A stretch of DNA of 64,000 bases from Acephala macrosclerotiorum (taxonomy: Eukaryota > Ascomycota > Leotiomycetes > Helotiales > Mollisiaceae): assembly GCA_014904845.1 (NCBI GenBank), contig MU119421.1, forward strand, positions 31,449 through 95,448, in the 5' to 3' direction. The notes under the pieces are model-generated. The model had not been told where the DNA came from and did not search any database. It saw nothing but the letters and a program-made list of their open reading frames with translations. Shown here one piece after another: positions 1 to 11,169 of the stretch. Position 1 is the stretch's first letter. Every line of letters begins with the position of its first letter. A program made the position numbers and the translations under genes.

Positions 1-421
1 GGAAGCTGACACACCTAATTGCCCATTGCTGCTCATTGTCGTTTCCAACTCTTTGTCCATCTAGACTCTCGTAGTAGATGTGATGGGCGATACTGAAAAT
101 GATACCAGAAAGAAAAAACCCAACCATTCCTGCTGGAGACCACCAGTAGATTCCTTGTGGTATGGGCCCGTTTGGGATGGAGTGTCGACGCCGAAAGCTC
201 GTCCGGGTCGTGAGAGACGGAGCACCACAAGTGCAAGCAGTAGCGACAGAGTTGTTTCGATTCTCATTCTGCAGTGGAGTCTGTCTTGGTCGAGTCTCCA
301 GCAACGGCACTCTCAAGGGCGAGAGCCGAGGACTGGAGATTGTCGTCGGAGATATCTCATCCAACTCAGTCTTTTCGACTGTTCTTTCGTGCGCCAACTC
401 TGCGATGGGTTGGTCAGGCAT
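1..421 (-). CDS. 5' part of a multi-pass membrane protein gene (runs off the left edge)
   Basis: An open minus-strand frame starts at an ATG (421-419) and runs without a stop to the window edge, about 140 residues. The first 85 residues are polar and Ser/Thr/Pro/Arg-rich. Then comes GIYWWSPAGMVGF followed by the hydrophobic stretch FFLSGIIFSIAHHIYY. This layout, a disordered cytosolic N-terminus and then a first membrane helix ending in a His-rich, aromatic motif, is typical of a fungal family of large multi-pass membrane proteins of unknown function. I recognise the style but not a named gene. Other frames here contain longer ORFs, but this one has the protein-like composition. The C-terminal part lies outside the window, so the function cannot be given. 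Confidence 0.6.
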   Translation of the reverse strand, partial: MPDQPIAELAHERTVEKTELDEISPTTISSPRLSPLRVPLLETRPRQTPLQNENRNNSVATACTCGAPSLTTRTSFRRRHSIPNGPIPQGIYWWSPAGMVGFFLSGIIFSIAHHIYYESLDGQRVGNDNEQQWAIRCVSF

Positions 422-1940
422 CGTGGAAGTTCAACTGCCTGCCAACCCATAATCCATTCTCAAGTCCTTCCATCGCAATATGTAATTTTTCAACATGCGG
501 AAACGACGAGGCTGTCGAATGACTCGTATTCACACACATGGTGGAGAGGCGCAGCACTCGAAGGCACCAAATCAGGGCGTCTCTCTAGATAAAGGACAAG
601 GCCAGCAAACACGGCGGCACACAGAAGGCTTGGAACTGCAAGCCGAAGCTGCTTGCTTAATCGGTGTGGCTTGAAGGATTTGTTTGTGATTGATGGAATT
701 GGGAGAGAAGCTGCGCTAAGATAGGCTAAGCCTGTCGACAGCCTTGCTGTGTTTGTATAACAACGGAACAGTAACTCCTTTCAGAAACATTGAGCGAAAA
801 CTTGCATACACTACCAGATATTAAGTTTAAGCCCAAGCGCCTTTTTGCACCAAACCACCCTTTTTCGAGGAAGTGCTAAATTTTAACCATAGGGGATGTG
901 CACTTATAAATTGCATCGCTAACAAGCCCTGAAGAAGGCGATTTTAAGCATTTTATTACCAAAGAGAGTGTGCATTTATTCAGGTTAATTTTACTAGCAA
1001 AATCGAGATTTTTAAAGTACTCGAATAAAACAACGATTTATAAGACAAATTTTTGTTAATTCGATTAAGGGTAATATCAAAAACAAATATAAATCGTAAA
1101 TATTTATTGATTTACAAAAGGACTTTAGAATCTATATATAGGAAGAGAGAAATGTTTTAAGGTGGATATCTTAGGGGTTTGAATGTAAAATAGCGCTTGG
1201 CCCAAATTTAATGTCCCTCACTCTACAACCGTGTAGAAAAGGTTGAACGGGATGAAAGACAACTCGAGTGATTAGAAATTGAAGTGCATGTTGGAGGAGT
1301 GGATGACGAAGTTTTCAATATTGCCGTCGCGGCGCCGCAAATTCTAGCGATTTCAAATCCAAAGACAACCCAAGCCGGGCGTGCAAGTCTGCAACTATGC
1401 GCTCGTGGTCAAACACTTGTTCGAGGCCCTTGTAAATAGATTGGTTAAACTTTAAGCAGACTATTGTAAGAGCGATCCCCGCGAAGTAGGAAAGTAAGGA
1501 AATTAAAGTATGACAATGCAATGATTAATTTCAAGATGGGTGTTTCCGGGAACGACTTGGATTCTGCAGGTGTAGAAATTTTAATTAGCTTGTCAATGAC
1601 CGGTTAGACAATGTGCAGAAAGATCACCGGAGCAATGGCAATACCCACATGCCGTGACCATAGACCTCGCCAGAATCTAGGCCATTTCCATCTGCCTAAC
1701 GGGGTATCAATATTTGTATTGGAGAGAAGATGACCTAGTACTTCCGAAAGACTCCAGTCCGATCGGTATAGACGTTTGGGGGTGCGTATCCCAAGGCCGT
1801 TATCCCATGTCCGAGCCGCTATTTCGAAGCAATTCAGTCCGATCGATAAATATGTTCGCAAGTGTATCTCCCAAACCAATCACCCAATCCCGTCCGACTA
1901 TCCCATCCAACCTGAATATTCGGCTTCTTGAGAACTCGTC
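422..1940. other. Intergenic stretch with a decayed inverted-repeat element
   Basis: No convincing gene. AT-rich from about 820 to 1210, where a degenerate terminal-inverted-repeat element is listed separately. Minus-strand open frames at 1315-1521 and 1604-1879 have some protein-like character but cannot be joined or recognised. They may be remnants of a decayed gene. Confidence 0.5.
825..1207. mobile_element. Degenerate TIR element, RIP-altered, possible TTAA target duplication
   Basis: The left end (TTTAAGCCCAAGCGC) and the reverse complement of the right end (TTTGGGCCAAGCGC) match over about 15 bp and continue with weaker similarity up to a shared CAAACC. TTAA lies directly outside both ends (821-824 and 1208-1211), as in piggyBac-like insertions, but TTAA is common in such AT-rich DNA. 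The interior is AT-rich and has no ORF. Probably a small non-autonomous DNA transposon damaged by C-to-T mutation; the family assignment is weak. Confidence 0.4.
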
Positions 1941-2966
1941 CTATGGCTGATGAACCACGAATCGATAGTTCATCGGTTCCATATCCTCCTGAACCATGCT
2001 ATTCAATGTCTGAGCACACTGCCTAGCATATCCTCTCTCCGCCTTCCTCCTCTTTTGCCTCGCAGTCATATCGACGAATCTCCCTTCCGTAGCAGCCCAT
2101 ATGTCCTCGAACGCATCATCCTCAAACACAATCAACATCTCTCGCCACTTTGGCATCTGTCCTCGCAGACGGATGTGTTGGTCAGACATGTGTTCACCAT
2201 CGTTGCGAGTAGGAAGTTCGCAATAGAGGCTCTTTGGCATAGCAAGACGCTGTATTTCCTTTGCGCACCCATAATCGCCAAATATGAATTCGCAGTGTGT
2301 GGTGTCGGTATGTTCGACATGTGGTACGTACACAATGTCCATGTTCAAGTTGATATATGTTGCAAGAGCAGGGCAATATTTGGCATCTGTGCGGGAGAGG
2401 TATAGATTTCGAGATTCGTGACATGCGTGAACGATTCCGGGGATAGGCTGGTTGGAAACAAATTTCCAATTTTGTTCGGGGCGGGCCTCGATAATTTCAT
2501 TGTAATTCTCCTTGTTCGATTTCGAGATGTCGATACAGTGTACGCGCTCTCGACAGTATGTCTCGAGTGCGTAGCCCCAAATCTTGAGCCTCAGCTCGAT
2601 TGGGAGACGTGAGAAGCCGTTGAACGTGGATGGAGTAGGGGCTGATTGTGGAGGAGCAGACTTTGCGAGTTGCGCAAAGGCAATGAAGTCAATGGCGAGC
2701 TCCATTCGCTCCTTATATATCGCCTTCTCTGCGAAAGGTATCTTCAATATTCCCGCTGTAAGCCGTTCCTCCTCATTGTCGTCGACAGCAAAGAGGTTGG
2801 GCAATAGTTGGCTTCCGAGCGATATGATTTCTCGATTAACGGTAGCTTCTCGCTCGAGGCGTCGAGCTTCCCGGTCTTCTGCGTTAGCGTCGATAATCTT
2901 CATCGTTTCGATAAGAGAATAAGAGGTTCGTGTGTTCGAGTGTTCGAGTGTTGATCGTGGTGTCAA
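1941..2966 (-). CDS. 2EXR domain protein
   Basis: Single-exon ORF of 341 aa. After about 110 residues of charged, helical N-terminal sequence it has FSRLPIELRLKIWGYAL (about residues 118-134) and, 50 residues later, GIVHACHESRNLYL. These are the two hallmark blocks of the fungal 2EXR domain. The remainder is a Lys/Arg-rich C-terminus. 2EXR proteins are numerous in Pezizomycotina and their role is unknown. A second in-frame Met 22 codons downstream (at 2901) could be the true start. Two relatives lie in this window at 17.9 and 31.7 kb, the latter broken. Confidence 0.8.
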   Translation of the reverse strand: MTPRSTLEHSNTRTSYSLIETMKIIDANAEDREARRLEREATVNREIISLGSQLLPNLFAVDDNEEERLTAGILKIPFAEKAIYKERMELAIDFIAFAQLAKSAPPQSAPTPSTFNGFSRLPIELRLKIWGYALETYCRERVHCIDISKSNKENYNEIIEARPEQNWKFVSNQPIPGIVHACHESRNLYLSRTDAKYCPALATYINLNMDIVYVPHVEHTDTTHCEFIFGDYGCAKEIQRLAMPKSLYCELPTRNDGEHMSDQHIRLRGQMPKWREMLIVFEDDAFEDIWAATEGRFVDMTARQKRRKAERGYARQCAQTLNSMVQEDMEPMNYRFVVHQP

Positions 2967-5891
2967 TTGAAAGCTCGGAGGCCGAGGAGCTGAGAGGTAG
3001 GATTTTCTGCAGAGTTTGCGAACGGCAAGAATGCGAGGAGCTCGAATTGTAAAGACTTCGAGGATATATCGGTTGGCATGCAGGATAGAGACGTAGGAAG
3101 ATCGTTGTCAAACGGATTCACAAACGGAGATACCTTTGGATCTGAGGGTCGTCCCAACCCAATCTTTTGGAATCAAGTAGCGAAGAAAGAGTAGATAAGT
3201 GAGACGACGTACACAAAAGAGGCTCTAGGAGGTATCGCAGAGCTGATGGTTTGCTCTTAGGGTGCTGGAAGGGGAAGCCCGGAAGCCTGATGGAGCTTAA
3301 ATGGTATCAATTACAGCTGTCGGGTCTAGGCAGAGTAGAGGGAGAGAGTTCGGCAGAAAAGGTATCCAAAAGAAGCTCTGGGAGTGTCGCAGAGAAATTA
3401 CTCCAACCTTAAGTTGTTGGAAGGTGAACGCACGCGAAGGTGAAGTTGCGATACAGTGATGGCTAATCAGAATAGCCTTGCATATGCCCCTGCAGTATCA
3501 GCATTGGCGGGGTAACAACTACCCCGCGATGCTCGATTTTCACTTCCAGCATGGCTTCTCGAGAAACTTGAAATTGACAAGCTGAAGCCGAGATTCAAAA
3601 CACTGAAATACAAGATTTGACCTCTATTTGGAGAGGAAATTGCGAAACTGAGCAGAACAGCGCACCAGTCTTGTAGTGGTAAGAAAGCGACAGGCACAAC
3701 AAGATGGGTACTTCTACACAAATTTCACATTACAGAACTCATTTTAGAATCAAACATACATTCGAAACCACAGCAAAAGTGACCTCGCATTCACCACAAA
3801 CAGCAGGCGGAGCTCTAAGGCAGAATTCTCCCCGAAATGGCTTCAGCATTTCTAGCGCTCACCTTCCTCTCGCAGAACACCCGTCTAAGCTGCGCCCAAA
3901 ACTTCCAGAAAGTATTCAAAAATGTTACAGATAAATCGGTACTCTTCACGAAAAGAAGAACAATACAGAAGATAACCAGCGACAAAGAAACCTCAAAAAA
4001 AAAAAAAAAAAAAAATTTGTAGTCAACCCAACCAACCCTCAAGGAAAGTTCATCACTTACTCCTAGCACTTCCGCAAGTTTGCTCTTCTTCTTTAGTTTT
4101 TTATTAGTATTTTTTTCGAGCCATCAAACCCACATTTATTTATTATAAGTTAGTATTTTTTTCGAGCGGACATTTTTTCCCCACTTAAACTTTTGAACTG
4201 TTAGTTATGAACAGATCTAAAGTTGAGGAAGCGAGAGAGTGGGTTGGTTGGCTTGACTTTTTGTTTGGTGATGGGGAAATGGTTATTTAAATCTATATGG
4301 GGTTTGAGGGAAGTGAGTGGGTGGGTGTGAGTCACGGGAGGGTTAGGGTGAATTTAGAATTTAGGGGGTTGAAGGTGACGTTACTGGGTTGGGGTGGACT
4401 AAGTTGAGCTGGTGGATATCTTAGGTTTAGGGGTTGGGTACCGGTGATGGTGAGTGAAGGAGGGTATGAAAATGAACGTGAAATTAGGAATGGAGGAAGG
4501 GGTTGGGTGTGTTGGGAGGCTTTAAGAGAAGGAATGAAGAAGAGAAAGAAAGATAGAGATGAAAGTAGAAAGGAGGGGGGGTAGTCGTCCACCAGGAGAA
4601 CTTCACTCACTATGTTCTTATTCTGATGACGAAGGCGGTGACGTGATGGTCCGAATGTAGAGAGAGGAAGTTGGTACAGATGAGGAAGGAGCAGTGCTAG
4701 TCCAAACTCGTACTTCACCACACTTGGAGGACGTCTCCGTACTGAGACTTCGCAACAGTTTGCGTCCTTCTCTATGCAGTACCCCCGCCTTCTGGAATGA
4801 ACACTGCATCCTTCTCCCACAGAGTCTTGGGGTAGAACATACCGCCCATTAATGAGAGTCGAGGTGATATATTATTGTTGGTAAACTTGAACAAGCTGAC
4901 CTTGATTAGGTTTTGTGATGGCCCTTGAGGTGATAATTTGGGTGCATGGGGATTTGGGTTGTTCAGCCTGTTCTTCGGTATGTCCACGCTGGAATCGTCC
5001 TATTCCTTCCTTTTGATTTCTAGCCCATTCTTAGGTGTATATATGCCAGACCCGTCCTGGCCTTCAAAGCTCGTTTCCAATGCTTCACTACCCCTGAATG
5101 TGGCTGCCGTCTTATTTCCCTTTTCCCTTCCTTCTTTGACCTCTCTGTAATCATCCGCGATTCGTAATGGAGGTAGGCTCGGGACTTAGATGTGCACAAA
5201 GCAAGTTCGTGTCCTGAGAATTCCTCCTCAGAAGGAGACAGCCCGCGGGTTTGGCGTAGGCTGTCTTGTAGTCAGCGAATTCAATATTCCGGCATTGCGG
5301 GGAGTTTGCTATAGGTCGAGCTGGGCTGTGATGCTGTATCTGGCAAAGCGTCATGATCCCAGCCAACTATCGTCCACTAAAACAGAGTAGACTGACGATG
5401 AATCATGAAAGTCCGGTCAAGGCTAGGAGACCAAAGAGTTGTGGTACGACGTTGCAAATAAGATGAATTTGATGAAGATTGCGAGAATGGTGAAGATGGA
5501 ACAAGGTAATGAGGAATAGGGTTGACTGACAGTGCAAAGGTAAAGAAGACCAGGCAGGTAAGGCGAAGCAAGACGGGCTAGAAGTTGAGTAGAATGGCTG
5601 TTCTATTTCGATTTCATAACTGGATGCGCCGTAGCCAATGCAACGCTTCCTTCAATGTTTCATGTCCTCATAGCTTCGAATTTGACCTCAACTGTATTGT
5701 ACAAACAGAAGTATACAATCGTGACCAACGCCCAAGCACCCCTGCGGTCCCCGTAATGTACAGTCCAAACACCATCAGTGAAGTATGTCCGAGTCCACCC
5801 AAATTCGACCCGATACACCAGAAGCGATATCCAGGCCACCTGAAAGCGTAACATCATGCAGCACTTTTTTGTAAACGACCAGCAAATCACT
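2967..5891. other. Long intergenic stretch; poly(A) tract and a duplicated 18-mer
   Basis: No gene I can support in 2.9 kb. There is a run of 21 A at 3995-4015. An exact 18-bp repeat ending in TTTTTTTCGAGC lies at 4104-4121 and 4150-4167. A purine-rich stretch spans 4250-4590. The minus-strand frames at 4332-4987 contain a short protein-like patch (residues such as GGMFYPKTLWEKDAVFIP) but have in-frame stops on both sides. This may be a remnant of a gene I cannot name. Confidence 0.5.
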
Positions 5892-7145
5892 CTACCCACG
5901 TATTGACTTCCCTTCCTGCCTGCTGAGCTCCAACATGTCCCTAATCCGATAGTCGAGAATCGGCGTCTCCCAATCGTCTTCCAGCAGGCCATAAGTCTCA
6001 TTGTCGTAATTGGCAGGCTTCCTCGGATTCAGAGCCCAGTATCCAAAGTCCGCATCCACCATCTTAAGATATCTCATGAGATTTCTCCAATAATGAAGGT
6101 CCTTGCTATTCGCCAAAGGTTCCCAAGGACCGCCGAACTCGCCAACCCAGACTGGTGCGATGTCCTTCTCCAGCAAGTAGCCCCAGTTCTCATTCATGGA
6201 TTTGACGAAGGAAGCAAATGGTCGCTTGGCGTACATTCCTTCCAAGCTACCCCATCCGGACCAGCTATAGACATGTGCTGAGTACACCACTTGATCATCA
6301 ACATCGAGGATGATAGGGCGGTCTCTGGCACCTGAGAGGTCATTGGACGAAGAGACACCTTCGACGAAGATCAGCCAGTCGTCTCGGAGTGCAAGAACTC
6401 TATTTCCAGCCTTCTCTGCTGCTGTCGCCCATTTGCTCCAAGGCATCGTTCCCCAAAGTCCTCGAGGTTCGTTCCGAAGGTCGGCTCCGATGACAAGTGA
6501 GGTGTTGACGAAGGATTCCATCACCATCTCCCAATTCTGGATCCATTGCTCTTCCGTCTGACGAACCCGACATGCTGCTCCCAGATAATCATTGTACCAA
6601 GCGGTATCGCACAGATTGATTCCACAGCACCAAGTCGATTGAGTGATGTGGTTGTTGATGATGACAGCAATCCCTGCCTCAGCTAAACTCTCCACAACAG
6701 CGATGTAAACATCCAAAGCCCGTAATCCCATCAGATCTTCATTTGCAAGTAACAGATCCGGAGAGATCATGGGATTATCCATCACCATTTCATCGGAATA
6801 GGGCATGCGAACGCTGTTGAATCCTAGACTCCGGATGGTTCTCGCGATATCATCCCGGTGCTGAACATCGAGACCACCAGGTACAAAGAGAAGGTCGCTT
6901 CCGCCATACCAATTGACCGAAGCCAACTTGACCCTCTCATCTCTACTATTGACGATATATCTCCCCCTCGTGCTCAAAGGAAGATGAAAAGATTCAGGAG
7001 CCGAATCGGGATCGACCAGTGGAGGAAAGGGTGTTGTAAAGAAGTACTCCGGCTCATAGAAATCGGTGCCCAAACGATAGGAGTACAAGAAGATGGCAAC
7101 CAAGCCGGCGGCGGCCAGAACAGAAATGAGCAGTTTGGTCCTCAT
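5892..7145 (-). CDS. Glycoside hydrolase family 5-like protein (cellulase fold)
   Basis: Intronless ORF of 417 aa. An N-terminal hydrophobic segment (LLISVLAAAGLVAIFLYSY) acts as signal peptide or membrane anchor. The body is a GH5 TIM barrel: VNWYGG near the start of the barrel, a GFNSVRMPYS strand, ADLRNEPRG carrying the predicted acid/base Glu (NEP motif), SAHVYSW, and WVGEFGG with the predicted nucleophile Glu. All usual GH5 catalytic landmarks are present, so the enzyme is probably active on a beta-linked glucan or mannan; the exact substrate cannot be read. It could be secreted or held on the cell surface. Confidence 0.85.
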   Translation of the reverse strand: MRTKLLISVLAAAGLVAIFLYSYRLGTDFYEPEYFFTTPFPPLVDPDSAPESFHLPLSTRGRYIVNSRDERVKLASVNWYGGSDLLFVPGGLDVQHRDDIARTIRSLGFNSVRMPYSDEMVMDNPMISPDLLLANEDLMGLRALDVYIAVVESLAEAGIAVIINNHITQSTWCCGINLCDTAWYNDYLGAACRVRQTEEQWIQNWEMVMESFVNTSLVIGADLRNEPRGLWGTMPWSKWATAAEKAGNRVLALRDDWLIFVEGVSSSNDLSGARDRPIILDVDDQVVYSAHVYSWSGWGSLEGMYAKRPFASFVKSMNENWGYLLEKDIAPVWVGEFGGPWEPLANSKDLHYWRNLMRYLKMVDADFGYWALNPRKPANYDNETYGLLEDDWETPILDYRIRDMLELSRQEGKSIRG

Positions 7146-8600
7146 ATTATCGTGACTCGATCAGATGATCCAGATCTGAATCGTCGGTGCCGCATCTTTA
7201 TTCTGGAGGTTCGGCAAGTGCGGATGCGATTGTTGCTGGATGAGGTGCGATTGGGTGAGCCGTCCCAACGTGGCGAAAGGATAGGGCAGGAACCCAGTTG
7301 ACGTGGGTGATGGCTAGAGCCGCTTGACTGCGCCATTCTGTATAATAATTGCAATTGTCGACTTGCTCATCTTGCTTATCTTGTCCCATCTTTGTTATCT
7401 GTGTCACATCTTGTGATGCTTCTTCCGGTGCGTGGGTGGTCGCCGGAGGGGTCCCATCGCCTAACGAGCCTGGGATCATAAGTCTGTGCTTTTCAGGGCT
7501 TTTCAGGGCTTCTCGCTAACAAATAAACGCTAAAACCGAATATCGACTTTTGAATCAAAATATAAACATACTTAATTAATTTATAAAAAGATACTTTAGC
7601 TTTTGTCAAATAATAAACTACGGTCTTAAAAGATTTTAATTTGTAGTTGTTTTATACTTTTTAAGTAACGGCGTGGACTTTGAAGTTCTTCGCGAAAAAG
7701 TAGCCTGAAAACAGCCTGAAAAGCACAGACTTATGATCCCAGGCTCGTAAGGTTATAACCTTATGCGGCACTTGAACTGGCAACGGTGTGCACTGTCAGA
7801 AACACATGTCGGGAACCATTGCTTCTGGCAGCTCCTGCCTTGCTCTCGCTCTCCTGTTGAAGCTCTAGACCCTGTGCGCCCTCAGCCATGCCAGGCGCAG
7901 ATCCAGTAACCTTAGTGGGCCTAATTTATCCTCAAGGTTCGACGGCACTGTGCAGTCAGCAGGGCGAAGGTTATCCTCCAACAGCAGCAAAAGAAAGCTG
8001 CAACGTGTGCTGAGGCTGTTCCGGGTGTGTGCACCCAATGGCCACGGCCAGTGACAGACATGTTTGTCATTTACAGCCAATGGTACGTCGCGTATCTCAT
8101 TGCTCTCCAGCCCTTTGACGACGACGGTGACACTTTTTCCTCTCCTCACCCCTCGTCTCCATGTTGGCGCAATGCATGGATGGCACATTTCCTTCGCGAG
8201 TCACGATGTCGCTAGATGAAGCTTGTGTCAATCTCACAACCAACTCGTGGGTAAATATAGCCCGCGTAATTGGGTGGCTTCTACTTCTTCATTCTCGGCT
8301 GGACTGGTCTTTGTTTCTGCTTCATTCCTGGGCTGGTGACATGCGTTTGTCCAATGGCAGGCGGCTGAAGACGGTGCGAAGGCAAGTTGCCGGACCCTAC
8401 TCTGGAATAAGCTGGCAGCACAGTGTCAAATTATCAGTGAGATTCCTTCAGTCCAGCGATGGTCCTGGAGTGACACATGTCGGCACTTAATATCGCCATG
8501 GGCGTCTTCTCCGATATGGATTAAGTGAGAGACACGAAGTAGCAAACGGGCTCAATTTCACCCACCTCGGTTCCCCATCTTCGCGCTCGCTGGACTGTTT
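7146..8600. other. Intergenic stretch holding a TIR element
   Basis: Contains the inverted-repeat element at 7465-7747. The rest (7750-8600) shows no gene on either strand. Confidence 0.5.
7465..7747. mobile_element. MITE-like element with about 33-bp terminal inverted repeats and TAA target duplication
   Basis: The left end CGAGCCTGGGATCATAAGTC and the reverse complement of the right end are identical over about 33 bp, then similar for another 12 (a short TTTTCAGGGC motif is repeated inside the left end). TAA flanks both ends directly (7462-7464 and 7748-7750), a 3-bp TWA duplication as made by PIF/Harbinger transposases. The 283-bp interior is AT-rich with no ORF, so it is non-autonomous. 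RIP-like AT enrichment is confined to the interior. Confidence 0.75.
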
Positions 8601-10638
8601 TTGTTTACTTCTATTATTCTTGAAATTTTACATTTGCTCCCAGCCCCAACCAGAGATATGTTCTTCTCCAGACTGCAAGCATGGTGTATCCAGCGAGTCG
8701 CAAACCTTGGCCTTGTTGCTGTCGTCCTCTTAATGCTCATCGCGTTCTGGTACGACCGCCCTTCTCCTCGAGATGACAACAAGAGACCAGGCAAAGGGCA
8801 GCATCGTCATTTTCGAGATGAGATCACCACTACCCAGCTCATCTTTGTCTATTATACCCTTTTCGCACATATTCTAGGTCTCCTCTTCCCTCTGCGCTTG
8901 ATATGGGCCATCAGGAGCATGACGAAAAATCTCAAGAAGGTAGCAATGCCAGCGCAAACACCATACAGGAGGAATTCGAGCCATCTTTCACCTCTAAGTG
9001 GCAGCAGCGAGTCTGGATACGAAGATTCTGTCTCCTCCGACTTTTCTGAGGCCGAGATCGAGCTTTCCACCACTACCACGGAAAGTGAATGGGATGATGC
9101 GCCACTGCTACATGCAATCATTGTACCAAACTACAAGGAAGAAATGGACACGCTACGAGAGACACTGGACATTCTAGGAAGCCATACACAAGCTCGTTCT
9201 TCTTACGAGGTCAGTTTTCTTCAAAAGGGTACCTGTTGAGCTATGTCTCAAACAACTCTTGGCGCTCATCTAACAGCTACACTCTAGATATACCTTGCAA
9301 TGGAACAAGGAGAAGCAGGATGCGAAGCCAAGGCCGCAATTCTCATCAAAGAATACACGAATCAATTCCGCAGCGTCGAGTTTACAACCCATCCTCGAGA
9401 CATCCCCGGAGAAGCACAAGGCAAGAGCAGCAATTTGGCATGGGCAGCAAGATACATCAATGGAAAATACTCCGACGAGATCTTAAAGCGCAATGTTATC
9501 ATCACAGTGCTTGACTGTAAGCAATTCGCCCCTTGCCCCGCGATCTCGCAGATCCCCGCAGTCGCTAATCTGACATCTTCACAGCGGACAGCCACCTCTC
9601 CTCGAAATACTTCACACTAATCAATGGCATGCATTTCGCATACCCCGACACTGCGGATTCGACAATGTACGTTCCTCCAATAATATTCGATCGAAACGCG
9701 CATATCGTCCCACGGTTGGTTCGGGTAGCAGATTTGCTCTGGGCTGGAGCCGGGCTATCCGGCCATTACGAATCCTCGTTAATCTGCCCCCCTACATCGG
9801 TTTACTCTCTCCCACTTTCCTTAGTGGATCGGGCTGGAGGCTGGGATGCGGGAGTGGATGCTATTGGTGAGGATTTACACATGTACATTAAGTGTTTTTT
9901 TGCACTTAATGGAAACTTGACCACAAGGAGCGTTTTCAGCCCCGCGAGTCATAGTAATGTGCATAGCAATGGGAAGGGGATTCGAGGATTTTACAACGAT
10001 ATTATGGCGAGGTATAAGCAGGCGTTGAGACATATGTGGGGTGCATTGGATAGTGGGTTTGTGTTGAGGTCGACGATAAATATGTGGTGGTATAAGCAGA
10101 AGGATTCGAGCAGGTAAATTCCCCCTCCTCACTTTTACCTCTGTCTGTCCCAAAGACTAAAAAATTCAGGCCACGATGGGGATCAGCATTCGTCCTCCTC
10201 CACCGCATGTACGAAGCGCATTTTTTGCCTATACACATAACGCTCCTCATCCTCGGTTCAGGCCTCTACACCCTCTTCACGCCCTCCTCCCAAATCCCCC
10301 GCCTCCTTCTCCAAACCCTCGACATAACAGGCTACATGCGTATTCTCTCCGCTTTGAACTTCATCTACTTCTTCTTCCTCTACGAATCCTACCATCATAT
10401 CTGCGTCAAAGGTCGGGAAAAAGAGATGCTTAGAGCAGGACTTGCGGATCGAATGGTAGATTCATTCTCATACAGAAACTGGAGGAAAACAGGACTGGAT
10501 TTCTGCCTATTCCCAGTTGCTGGTATAGTTTTTGGGACTGTGCCCGCTGCTGTTGCTTTGGTATGCCAGTTTTGGACGTTGAGTTTGGTTTATAAGGTTT
10601 CGGCGAAGCCGCAGAGGATGGGTTTGCCTGCTCCTTAG
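8601..10638 (+). CDS. GT2-like membrane glycosyltransferase, four exons
   Basis: Exons 8601-9209, 9288-9516, 9585-10113 and 10170-10638 join in phase to about 610 aa. Two N-terminal membrane helices flank a short loop and are followed by a Ser-rich linker. The family-2 catalytic domain begins with LLHAIIVPNYKEEMDTL, continues with YLAMEQGEAG and the metal-binding LDSDSHL (DxD type), and has AIGEDLHMY (general base region) and QALRHMWG in the position of the QxxRW box. C-terminal hydrophobic segments complete a processive-type GT2 topology. The sugar donor and product are unknown. The start could also be at 8658 (MFFSRL). It lies next to a GT32 gene in the same direction. Confidence 0.8.
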
Positions 10639-11169
10639 CGAGTTGATTGGGAATTGGATGAGTGATGACTTTTAACATGATGCATTGGTGGCAGGGTGAT
10701 AGATCGATGGATGGATGGATGGAGTTTTTCTTGTGAATAGCTAAGGGGTAGATAGACTCCATACATTTAATGTAATCACTAATACACTCTACGAAAATGC
10801 CGAAACCCTCAAAGTAATTTCCTCCCATTCTCGAGTTTTCGAGGAGAGCTTTTACAGCAAAAGCAAATACGATGTCTCACATTTCCCCACCACTCCTTCC
10901 AGAAAGAAACAAGGATACTGAGACCCTCTATGCAGGCAATTACCACGTGCTAAAAAGGAAGTTCCGTGTCGCGACTCGACTCGCGTCACCTGCCAGCCCA
11001 GCCCAGCCCAGCCTTGTATTGCCCTGCGCATGCATGCATCCCCGCGTTCGGTTTCATTTTACTTCTGAATTTATTTAATTTCAACCTCCTTCCACCAAAT
11101 TTTTTTTTTTTTTTCCCTTTCTCTTTTCCTGTCCACCACGCCCCAAACCTAAGGGGGCGAAACAACAAG

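Noticed and set aside
80..592. Plus-strand ORF of 170 codons
   Set aside because: It is antisense to the membrane-protein exon on the minus strand, which has far better protein character (aromatic and hydrophobic helix motifs).
1315..1879. Minus-strand open frames of 68 and 91 codons
   Set aside because: They have some hydrophobic and protein-like stretches but no recognisable domain, no consistent splice link and in-frame stops between them.
4332..4987. Minus-strand frames with Pro/Ser-rich translation and a protein-like patch
   Set aside because: Stops on both sides, low-complexity composition from a purine-rich strand, no family resemblance.
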